Positions 1 to 5,316 of a stretch of DNA of 7,718 nt are shown here, piece after piece. Below the pieces are notes generated by a model. It saw nothing but the letters and a program-made list of their open reading frames with translations, did no database searches and was not told the DNA's origin. The position numbers and the translations under genes were made by a program. Origin of the DNA: Planctomycetota bacterium (lineage in GTDB: Bacteria > Planctomycetota > Phycisphaerae > WQYP01). Positions within the stretch are counted from its first letter, which is position 1. The number at the start of each line of letters is the position of its first letter. The stretch covers positions 1 through 7,718 of the forward strand of contig JAJZCT010000147.1 of the NCBI GenBank assembly GCA_021828925.1, in the 5' to 3' direction.

Positions 1-1
1 T

Positions 2-37
2 GGTATCCGCGTGATCTGCGTAATCTGCGGTTATCTC
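2..37. repeat. degenerate 9-bp tandem repeat, about four units
   Basis: Four consecutive 9-base units read GGTATCCGC, GTGATCTGC, GTAATCTGC and GGTTATCTC, a loose GTRATCTGC consensus. Only the two middle units match closely. The array starts at the window edge, so it may be longer. It is non-coding as far as can be seen. Its role is unknown; short arrays of this kind are often dispersed intergenic sequence. Confidence 0.5.
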
Positions 38-181
38 CCGTTGTGGTCGCATGTAAAATAATCTACTGATGCTCCACCAAGGGAATCAATTGGAGTACAC
101 AGCGAGGCCGCGGCAGGGGGCGATTTGGTTTGACGGGTTCCCCACCCTAAAATCCTGGTGAGACACACAAGCATCAGGCCG

Positions 182-202
182 AGGCGCTAAAATAATAGCG
201 CT
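182..202. promoter_or_regulatory. operator-like dyad upstream of the -35 box
   Basis: GCGCTA (184-189) and TAGCGC (196-201) form a perfect 6-bp dyad with a 6-base AT-rich centre. It sits just upstream of the -35 hexamer of the blaI-like gene. The left arm, AGGCGCTAAAATA (182-194), recurs as an exact inverted copy at 233-245 over the -10 box. BlaI-family repressors bind short dyads at their own promoters, so this is a candidate operator; that assignment is inferred from position and symmetry. Confidence 0.55.
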
Positions 203-206
203 CGGC

Positions 207-235
207 TTGACAACCCCGTCCGATGATGTTAATAT
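207..235 (+). promoter_or_regulatory. sigma70-type promoter of the blaI-like operon
   Basis: A perfect TTGACA (207-212) is followed after 17 bases by TAATAT (230-235), a 4-of-6 match to the -10 consensus. Transcription would begin near 242, leaving a leader of about 40 bases before the start codon at 283. The promoter is bracketed by matching dyad arms at 182-194 and 233-245, which suggests repression by steric block of polymerase. Confidence 0.65.
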
Positions 236-245
236 TTTAGCGCCT
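233..245. promoter_or_regulatory. second operator-like arm over the -10 box
   Basis: TATTTTAGCGCCT is an exact 13-bp inverted complement of 182-194. It overlaps the end of the -10 hexamer and the likely transcription start. The pair is 38 bases apart, compatible either with two separate repressor sites or with a long stem in DNA or RNA. I favour repressor sites because a promoter lies between them. Confidence 0.5.
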
Positions 246-559
246 TGATCGCGCAAACGAGCTAATTAACACGGAGCACCCCATGGGAAACGCAACGAAT
301 TTAAGTCGGCGGGAACGGCAAATCATGGATGTGGTCTATGCGCGGGGCGAAGCCAGCGCAGCGCAAATCCGTGCGGATATTCCTGACGCCCCCAGTGACT
401 CCGCCATCCGGGCGCTGCTGCGTATACTTGAAGACAAAGGCTTTCTAAAACACCGCGTCGCCGATGGCAAATATATTTACGGTGCCGTTCAGGAGCGGCG
501 CAGCGCCGGCAAGGGAGCCTTGAACGGCGTGCTGCGGACATTCTTCGATGGCTCCGCCG

Positions 560-567
560 TACAGGCG
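560..567 (+). repeat. target-site duplication, left copy
   Basis: TACAGGCG directly abuts the left end of the inserted element and is repeated exactly at 687-694 after its right end. In the reconstructed repressor gene this sequence occurs once, within the codons for VQA. Confidence 0.85.
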
Positions 568-686
568 GGGCGTGGCAATATTTCCGGGCGAGCGGCGAAA
601 TCGACGGCATCAATGCCGGCGCTAAGAGAATGGTTCGTCTTGGAAACTCACACCCCGGGGGCCTGCCCGGATTTATTGCCGCGCCC
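568..686. mobile_element. 119-bp MITE-like non-autonomous element
   Basis: The ends are imperfect terminal inverted repeats matching at 19 of 22 positions: 568-589 on the plus strand against the complement of 686-665. Both read GGGCGYGGCAATA, then two variable A/T bases, then TCCGGGC. An exact 8-bp direct repeat, TACAGGCG, flanks the element. Its interior is too short for a transposase and contains a small dyad (605-618, CGGCAT/ATGCCG). Removal of the element plus one flanking copy restores the reading frame and family motif of the interrupted repressor. Eight-bp duplications are made by several IS families (for example IS1595, ISL3 and IS66), and I cannot tell which transposase moves this one. 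No second copy is in the window. Confidence 0.85.
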
Positions 687-694
687 TACAGGCG
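687..694 (+). repeat. target-site duplication, right copy
   Basis: Exact second copy of TACAGGCG, directly after the right terminal inverted repeat. The repressor reading frame resumes here. Confidence 0.85.
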
Positions 695-792
695 GTAGCC
701 GCACTGCTGGAGCAACGCGGCGCGGTTTCGTCTGATGAGCTTAAGGAACTTTCCGATTTAATCGCGGAGACGCGGAAAAAGGAGAAAAAGTC

Positions 793-3174
793 ATGACCAT
801 CATTAGCCCATTACCCGGCGTTGCCATCTTACTTCCGTTTTGGCTGGCTTTTCTGGCCAGAGGGTCTTTGATTCTACTGGCGGCTTCTATCACGCCTTAC
901 CGCACCCCAGATGCCGCAGTGGCCATGGCGCGGCCATCAACATTGAAATACCGCGTGTTGGCGATACTTGACGAGCACCGCAACCGGCGCGGAATCGCAG
1001 CCCCGGTGCTGGCGACCATTCTACTTCTGACCCTCGTGTTTTTGGTATTTATTGGAACCCTGCACGCCGGACGTGGGATGGCGGGCGTTGCTCCAACCCC
1101 GGCGTTATCCACCCCTCCCCTGGCCTCGACCAGATCGGAAACGTTCGCCGGGAAGCAACGCATGTTGCATCTGGTTATCACCGGCCAAACGGGCCGACGC
1201 ATGGGCGGTGCAAAAGTTTACTGCACGCTTGCGTCTGATCGATCCTATTGGATTCCCATCACGACAACCTTCCGCGGAACGGCGGATTCGCTGGGGCGCA
1301 TTGCTGTGCCGATCCCGCGCAACCGCCTTTGGCCGTTTGAGATTCATGTACAAGCCCCGCATCATGTTAGAATACTTGTGTCATGGCGACCCAAGCCGTT
1401 CAATAAACCAATCAAAGTCCCATCCCATTTGCGCGTGATGTTACCCAGAGGGACCAGAATTGGCGGAATCGTTCTGGGACCGCACGGGAATCCGGCAGCC
1501 GGGGTGCATGTGTTTCTGCAGTTGGCCATGTACTACACGGGGCAGCGGTTCGGCCCGCTTGAGCGCGTGGACCCGGCGGATATTACGACGGTTTCAACGG
1601 CGGGCGGAAAATGGTCATGCGATGAGGCACCATCCCGTTTGCGGGGGATGGTTCTCATCGGTGACTGGTGCCACCGCTTCGTCACGCACACCGGGAACAT
1701 GAGAACCCAACCTGTAAAGTCGCTGACAGCATTGCGCGATGGCACTCTTATACTAAAGCTTCAGCGCGGAGTAAAAATAAGCGGAATCATCGTCGGGCCG
1801 GATGGACAGCCCCTGGCCGATGCGAAGGTAGGCTTGGGAGACCAGCCTAACGGTGGTGGTTATTCAATCAAGCCGCCACCAACGGCTACGGACAACCGTG
1901 GCCACTTTTCATGGGTGGCACAGGCAGGCAAACTGGTAACCCTTACCGCCTGGGCACCGCACTGCGCACCGCAAACAAAGATGTTCAAATTGGGCGCAAC
2001 ACCGCAATCGGTGCATTTCCGTCTTCAGCCGGGCAGAACCGTAAAGGGACAGGTCTTGGATAGTTCAGGCAAACCCATCAGCGGAGCAGTGGTTTCATCC
2101 TATGACGCACCAATGGGTTGGATGCCCAGCCTCCGCACCAATAGCGATGGATGGTTTGTTTACCACCAAGCGCCTCCGGGGACGTTGCAATTTGGCGTTT
2201 CGGATGGGGGCTATGCGGACACCGACATGACCATCAGGCCAAAAACTCAAAAAAAACGGATAACGCTCTACCCACCGGTACGCGTGCGTGGCACGGTGGT
2301 AGACGGAAAAAACGGCGATCCAATCAAGACATTTACAGTCATCCGGGGAACCGAATTGATCAGCGAACCGCCGGCCGCCCATCCGTCTTTCCAGTTTGAT
2401 TGGCCAAACCCCCGCACCATGCATAACGGCCATCTCAAATTCGACCAATATTACGCATACCCCCATGACGGCATGGTGGTTTTGATCCAAGCTCCCGGCT
2501 ATAAGACGGCACAGTCCGCCATTTTTCATCGAAGGCAGGCATTGGTGGATATGCACTTTGCGTTGGTGCGGGCAGCCAGCATCGTGGAAAAAATTATCAA
2601 TAATCGCGGCAGGCCTGTCGAGGGAGCCACTGCGGTAATTGCGCAGGCGGGCCCGTGGCCACTTAATATTATCAATGGCCGATACCCCTACTTCGACCGG
2701 CAGCGAACAGTCACCAACGCTAAGGGCTACCTGAACTTCCCACCCCAAAGGGGAAAATTTCGACTGCTCGTGCTCTCGCGGCAGGGCTACGCCGATCTGC
2801 GCGAAAACCAGCTTCCGAAATCGGGCATAATTCGCTTAATCCCCTGGGCAAAGATCATTGGGCACCTGACGGTTGGTGGAAAACCCTTGGCTGGATGGCG
2901 GGTAACTTCAAATTGGTCGGATTTTGTTGGCTCGGTTTTCAATCCCTCGAATCCGGAAATCTGGATGTCGTCCCATGCCAAGAGTGACCGCACCGGAAAC
3001 TTCGTCTTGAAGCGCGTCCCCGCGGGGAGGGTACAAGTCAGCATGGAAAAGATGCCGCGTGGCGGCCCGACCAATGCCGGGATTCCCGGCGGCGAAATAA
3101 AGTGGCTTCCGATTAAGCCCGTTAAGCCCGGCCAAGTGGTGCATGTGTCGCTCGCAGCCCCGGCACCAAAATAA
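793..3174 (+). CDS. BlaR1-like membrane protein lacking the M56 peptidase core, with extracellular carboxypeptidase-regulatory-like repeats
   Basis: This 793-aa membrane-anchored protein sits at the BlaR1 position of a BlaI operon; its ATG overlaps the ancestral repressor stop (ATGA). AAAGGAG lies 8 bases upstream, so it can start on its own. There is a hydrophobic segment at residues 11-31. A stretch typical of the end of M56/BlaR1 peptidase domains follows at 43-66 (VAMARPSTLKYRVLAILD, then EHRNRR), and a strong membrane segment lies at 71-90. No HEXXH motif is present and no residues separate the first segment from the M56 tail, so roughly 200 or more expected residues, including two membrane helices and the zinc site, are absent in frame. 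From 125 onward come about seven beta-sandwich repeats of 75-105 residues. Their openings resemble GxVxGPDGxPLxGAxV: 222 (RIGGIVLGPHGNPAAGVHV), 328, 416, 496, 596 and 687, plus a divergent one at 125. These resemble CarboxypepD_reg-like domains and should face the periplasm. A surface-binding or structural role is a guess; proteolytic signalling looks impossible. Confidence 0.75.
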   Translation: MTIISPLPGVAILLPFWLAFLARGSLILLAASITPYRTPDAAVAMARPSTLKYRVLAILDEHRNRRGIAAPVLATILLLTLVFLVFIGTLHAGRGMAGVAPTPALSTPPLASTRSETFAGKQRMLHLVITGQTGRRMGGAKVYCTLASDRSYWIPITTTFRGTADSLGRIAVPIPRNRLWPFEIHVQAPHHVRILVSWRPKPFNKPIKVPSHLRVMLPRGTRIGGIVLGPHGNPAAGVHVFLQLAMYYTGQRFGPLERVDPADITTVSTAGGKWSCDEAPSRLRGMVLIGDWCHRFVTHTGNMRTQPVKSLTALRDGTLILKLQRGVKISGIIVGPDGQPLADAKVGLGDQPNGGGYSIKPPPTATDNRGHFSWVAQAGKLVTLTAWAPHCAPQTKMFKLGATPQSVHFRLQPGRTVKGQVLDSSGKPISGAVVSSYDAPMGWMPSLRTNSDGWFVYHQAPPGTLQFGVSDGGYADTDMTIRPKTQKKRITLYPPVRVRGTVVDGKNGDPIKTFTVIRGTELISEPPAAHPSFQFDWPNPRTMHNGHLKFDQYYAYPHDGMVVLIQAPGYKTAQSAIFHRRQALVDMHFALVRAASIVEKIINNRGRPVEGATAVIAQAGPWPLNIINGRYPYFDRQRTVTNAKGYLNFPPQRGKFRLLVLSRQGYADLRENQLPKSGIIRLIPWAKIIGHLTVGGKPLAGWRVTSNWSDFVGSVFNPSNPEIWMSSHAKSDRTGNFVLKRVPAGRVQVSMEKMPRGGPTNAGIPGGEIKWLPIKPVKPGQVVHVSLAAPAPK

Positions 3175-3244
3175 GCGATGGCACGGTCTAACCGGCGTAC
3201 ATACTCCGATCGCCTCTCAATGGGACAAATCGGCGATGGACTCC

Positions 3245-3310
3245 GTTGTACCGGAGGCATCTTTGCCTGCATCGGAGACACGACAAAGGCAGGCGAGACG
3301 CCTGCGGTAC
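3245..3310 (+). repeat. double-hairpin dispersed repeat, copy A
   Basis: This 66-bp unit lies 70 bases after the BlaR1-like gene. It aligns with the complement of 5224-5287 with only a few substitutions and two single-base indels. The second palindrome is perfect (GCAGGCG-AGA-CGCCTGC, 3289-3305). The first is degraded in this copy (GAGGCATCTTTGCCTGC). There is no T run after it on the plus strand. It resembles REP/BIME-type intergenic palindromic units and may end transcripts of the convergent csrA weakly. Confidence 0.7.
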
Positions 3311-3364
3311 CTATACTGCTGCCTTCGCAACCAAGTATCATCAATGGCCGAGCGGCGTATAGCT

Positions 3365-3652
3365 TCACGCGATTTTTTCATCGGGCGGCTCGACGATTGG
3401 GGCGGGCGACGGAGCGGCTCGGGCGGCAGCGGTATCGGCGCCAAACCGGGGTTGGCGATCCGCGTCGGCCTTTTCCAGCGGAGTTTTGTCATTGGGATGC
3501 ATGCGCCGCCAGATTTCATCGCGGTCTACTGACACTTCACGCGGAGCTTGAATTGCCAGGCGAACGCTGCCGCGCGACCACTTGACCACTTTCACTTCGA
3601 TCTTCCCGTCAATAATGATGCTCTGCCCTTCGCCACGGCTTAATGCCAGCAT
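3365..3652 (-). CDS. csrA: CsrA-family carbon storage regulator with long C-terminal tail
   Basis: CsrA is a dimeric RNA-binding protein that controls translation and stability of mRNAs by binding GGA motifs in leaders. Residues 1-51 cover the whole core: MLALSRGEGQSIIIDG opens it, IEVKVV is the next strand, and VRLAIQAPREVSVDRDEIW carries the RNA-contacting segment, with Arg44 at the canonical position. The ATG at 3652 is chosen because homology begins there, and AAAGGGTGG lies just upstream. The same frame is open upstream into the ATPase remnant, but that stretch is unlike CsrA. At 95 aa it is longer than the usual 60-75; residues 52-95 form a charged then Ala/Pro-rich tail, probably disordered. 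It converges on the BlaR1-like gene across the copy-A repeat and was probably transcribed alone, from the -10 box near 3766. Confidence 0.9.
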   Translation of the reverse strand: MLALSRGEGQSIIIDGKIEVKVVKWSRGSVRLAIQAPREVSVDRDEIWRRMHPNDKTPLEKADADRQPRFGADTAAARAAPSPAPIVEPPDEKIA

Positions 3653-3760
3653 TGTCCACCCTTTCGACGCGATTCCTCTATACATCATCAACCACAGCAG
3701 GCGGGCAATACATCGCGGGTCCGGCCCATCCATGGCATTGCGGTTCCTCGCAACCGGGAA

Positions 3761-3766
3761 ATTATA
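3761..3766 (-). promoter_or_regulatory. possible -10 box for csrA
   Basis: The minus strand has a perfect TATAAT here, about 110 bases upstream of the csrA start. The region 16-18 bases further upstream (around GGCAAT) is a poor -35 match. The box lies outside recognisable coding sequence, between the ATPase remnant and csrA. It is a plausible start, but the weak -35 leaves it uncertain. Confidence 0.4.
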
Positions 3767-3877
3767 GCGATAGAAAGAGAAAATTGCCTGCGCCGTCAGA
3801 TTTCCCCCTTCACCCACACCATTGTTTTGTTTTTCCGAAGATGCGCCGCAAGTCCTGCGCGACGCTCGGGCGAAAGC

Positions 3878-4407
3878 TTGAAGCATGCCCTTCTGCCACA
3901 ACTCGCCGACCGTGAATTCCTTGAGCCAATCGGCGAGCTTCACCGCATCAAAGCGTTTGAATTGCGTCGCGCCGTCCACCAGGTCAACGATAATGATCTG
4001 TTCAGGCTCAAATTCATTCAACAGTACCGGAGATTGCGTCGCCAGGATGATTTGGGTGTGTGCGGATGCTGACCGAACCAGACCTCCGAAGATGGACAAA
4101 GCCTCCGGATGCAACCCCAGTTCCGGCTCATCAAGCACGATGGTTGTCGGCGGGTCTGGCTGTAACAGGGCGGCAGAGAGGCATAGAAAGCGGATGGTTC
4201 CATCGGAGAAGTGGTCGGGCGAAAAGATGTACTCCGTCCCCTTTTTCCGCCATCTTAATCGGACCTTATCCTCCGGTGCCGCCTTGGTAATGGGGAAATC
4301 AAAATCGTCAAAATAGGGTGCAATGCGCCGCAGCGTCTTGCACAAAAGATCATAGTGCTTGCGATGGACTTGAAGCCGCGTATGGAAAGTTTATCCAATT
4401 TTGCCAT
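3878..4407 (-). pseudogene. AAA_21/RecF-like ATPase remnant with internal deletion and frame change
   Basis: The family is a single-domain ABC/RecF-like ATPase, usually about 350-400 aa and often linked to defence or toxin-antitoxin loci. The start at ATG 4407 gives MAKLDKLSIRGFKSI, the standard N-terminus. At about 4363 the frame shifts and the text jumps to RKHYDLLCKTLRRIAPYFDD, which normally lies around 200 residues later. The C-terminal half then continues well: signature-like SDGTIRFLCLSAALLQP, Walker B TIVLDEPELGLHP, the ILATQSPVLLNEFEPE motif and the closing FTVGELWQKG. Walker A (GxxxxGKS) and everything between are missing, so ATP binding is not expected. Homology fades after 3878 and no stop follows in frame before csrA, so the true 3' end is unclear. 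A stop at about 3801 in another frame (KLSPERRAGLAAHLRKNK...) may mark a second frameshift. Confidence 0.8.
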
Positions 4408-4622
4408 GTCAATCGCCTTTCGTATCCACCCGCACGAAATGCCGCCGCCAAGATTGCGTGGCAACGGACGGTCATTTTGTAGCTGTTTGCCCTTGGTGTC
4501 AATCCACCACGCAATGCCTCAGACCTTAAAACATCGTTCAAATTTCAGAATCTTCCATGTTTTCCGCGCCGTGCGCCGCGGCGTGCCGGGCACGCCCGCT
4601 AAACGGGTTTTACGCCGGCAAC
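4408..4622. other. intergenic stretch with a perfect 15-bp palindrome
   Basis: The stretch between the ATPase remnant and bcp contains no recognised gene. GCGTGCC-G-GGCACGC at 4581-4595 is a perfect palindrome, followed at once by a small CCCG/CGGG stem (4595-4607) and TTTT after one more base. It could be a weak terminator or protein-binding dyad, but no plus-strand gene ends there. On the minus strand, 37 codons (4518-4408) are open in frame with the ATPase start, reading WWIDTKGKQLQNDRPLP and on; they may be the remains of a preceding gene. I recognise no family. Confidence 0.4.
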
Positions 4623-4653
4623 TTGTTCGCATGGCGGGCAATTGGGGTATAGT
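4623..4653 (+). promoter_or_regulatory. probable bcp promoter
   Basis: TATAGT (4648-4653) is a 5-of-6 match to the -10 consensus, with TTGTTC (4623-4628) 19 bases upstream as a fair -35. The spacing is longer than ideal. Transcription would start near 4660, about 30 bases before the bcp start. No peroxide-regulator site was recognised. Confidence 0.45.
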
Positions 4654-4673
4654 GTAAGTTGTTGACTACAGGC

Positions 4674-4681
4674 AAAGGAAG
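4674..4681 (+). promoter_or_regulatory. ribosome binding site that fixes the bcp start
   Basis: AAAGGAAG lies 7 bases before ATG 4689. A second in-frame ATG at 4698 would be 16 bases away and an in-frame TTG at 4659 lies upstream of this site, so 4689 is the best start. Confidence 0.65.
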
Positions 4682-4688
4682 CTTATTT

Positions 4689-5159
4689 ATGGCCATTATG
4701 GAAAAAGACACAGCTCCGGCGTTTTCGCTTCCCAGCACCACAGGCAGGAATATGAGTTTGAAAGAGCTCAAAGGGAAAAAAGTGGTGCTCTATTTTTATC
4801 CCAAGGATGACACTCCGGGCTGCACGACAGAAGCATGCAATTTCCGGGACGGTATTGCGGAATTGGAACGGGCCGGGGCGGTGGTTCTGGGCGTAAGCCC
4901 GGATACGATTGCGAGCCATGAAAAGTTCCGGGAAAAATTCAGCTTGCCGTTTGCCTTGCTGGCCGATACCGATCACGCGGTGGCCGACGCCTATGGCGTC
5001 TGGAAGGAAAAATCCATGTACGGCAGAAAATACATGGGTATTGAACGCACCACGTTTATCATCGACGGCAAAGGCAAAATCGCCAAAATCTTTCCCAAAG
5101 TAAAGGTGCAGGACCATCACGCGGAAGTGTGCGCGGCATTGGCGACCTTATCATCCTGA
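4689..5159 (+). CDS. bcp: thioredoxin-dependent peroxiredoxin, BCP/PrxQ type
   Basis: This cytoplasmic thiol peroxidase reduces hydrogen peroxide and organic hydroperoxides, with electrons from thioredoxin. The 156-aa product is full length for the family. The active site reads YPKDDTPGCTTEACNFRD: Cys45 is the peroxidatic cysteine, with Thr42 and Pro43 in the conserved TPGC turn. Cys50, five residues on, is the resolving cysteine of the atypical two-Cys BCP class. The conserved arginine is Arg120 in IERTTFIID. Further family blocks are LGVSPDTIASHEKF (67-80), LLADTDHAVADAYGVWKEK (90-108) and YMGIERTTFII (115-125). The reading frame is intact, so unlike its neighbours it looks functional. It is transcribed alone, away from the ATPase remnant, and ends in a strong terminator 70 bases downstream. 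Direction and position give no sign of an operon. Confidence 0.95.
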   Translation: MAIMEKDTAPAFSLPSTTGRNMSLKELKGKKVVLYFYPKDDTPGCTTEACNFRDGIAELERAGAVVLGVSPDTIASHEKFREKFSLPFALLADTDHAVADAYGVWKEKSMYGRKYMGIERTTFIIDGKGKIAKIFPKVKVQDHHAEVCAALATLSS

Positions 5160-5223
5160 CGCGCCGGACGGTCGTCAACGTACCTCGCCACGCCATCGCT
5201 GATAACCGGCTGCAAAAGCAGAC

Positions 5224-5287
5224 GTACCGCAGGCGTCCCGCCTGCTTTTTCGTGTTTCCGATGCAGGCAGGATGCCTGCGTTACAAC
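5224..5287 (-). repeat. double-hairpin dispersed repeat, copy B (inverted relative to copy A)
   Basis: This 64-bp unit is the near-identical complement of 3245-3310. It holds two perfect 7-bp palindromes, GCAGGCG-TCC-CGCCTGC (5229-5245) and GCAGGCA-GGA-TGCCTGC (5264-5280). The linker, whose complement is ATCGGAAACACGAAAAA, is conserved between copies. It sits between the convergent 3' ends of bcp and the beta-mannosidase gene. Position and structure fit a REP/BIME-like intergenic element. Confidence 0.75.
5229..5250 (+). terminator. intrinsic terminator after bcp
   Basis: GCAGGCG-TCC-CGCCTGC gives a GC-rich 7-bp stem with a 3-base loop, followed immediately by TTTTT. It lies 70 bases after the bcp stop. 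It is one half of repeat copy B, so a dispersed repeat appears to supply the terminator. On the minus strand the stem is preceded, not followed, by the T/A run, so it is a weaker stop for the convergent gene. Confidence 0.75.
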
Positions 5288-5316
5288 TTCCGTCGCCTGT
5301 TTGTCATGTCGAGATA

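Larger units (their letters stand above)
283..796 (+). pseudogene. blaI-like: BlaI/MecI-family repressor gene interrupted by a MITE
   Basis: This encodes a winged-helix repressor of the BlaI/MecI/CopY family (Penicillinase_R), normally a dimer released from DNA when a BlaR1-type protease is activated. Residues 5-85 are typical: LSRRERQIMDVVYARGEASA opens the domain, SDSAIRALLRILEDKGFL is the recognition region, and GKYIYGAV is the wing. The start has GGAG at 273-276, six bases upstream. Family similarity runs to FFDGSAVQA (codon 565-567) and then stops. It resumes in another frame at 695 with VAALLEQRG and ends SDLIAETRKKEKKS at TGA 794-796. Excising 127 bp joins these into 128 aa, the usual family length. 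As it stands, translation gives 150 aa ending at 735 with about 55 unrelated residues, so the C-terminal dimerisation and cleavage region is lost. The DNA-binding domain is intact, so residual weak binding cannot be excluded. Confidence 0.85.

Noticed and set aside
605..618. CGGCAT/ATGCCG dyad as an independent terminator or operator
   Set aside because: It lies inside the MITE-like element, has a short stem and no T run, and is best treated as part of the element.
283..735. Taking the 150-aa frame as a normal, divergent repressor
   Set aside because: The last 55 residues come from an element with inverted ends and a target duplication, while the true C-terminus is readable in another frame downstream.
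2095..2748. 217-codon open frame on the minus strand
   Set aside because: It lies wholly inside and antisense to the 793-aa repeat protein, whose frame carries clear domain repeats; the antisense text has no recognisable motif.
2787..3368. 193-codon open frame on the minus strand
   Set aside because: It is antisense to the end of the repeat protein and runs through the copy-A palindromic repeat; no family features.
3178..3585. 135-codon open frame on the plus strand after the repeat protein
   Set aside because: It crosses the copy-A repeat and is then antisense to csrA; no convincing ribosome site or motif.
3885..4316. 143-codon open frame on the plus strand
   Set aside because: It is antisense to the well-recognised Walker B half of the ATPase remnant; the low-complexity Ser/Pro-rich text looks like a shadow.
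4659..5159. Upstream TTG start giving a 166-aa peroxiredoxin
   Set aside because: The ribosome site AAAGGAAG lies downstream of that TTG and serves ATG 4689, and BCP homology starts just after 4689.
5229..5280. CRISPR-like reading of the repeated GCAGGC palindromes
   Set aside because: There are only two palindromes per copy with no regular spacer series and no cas genes; the pattern fits a REP-like double hairpin.
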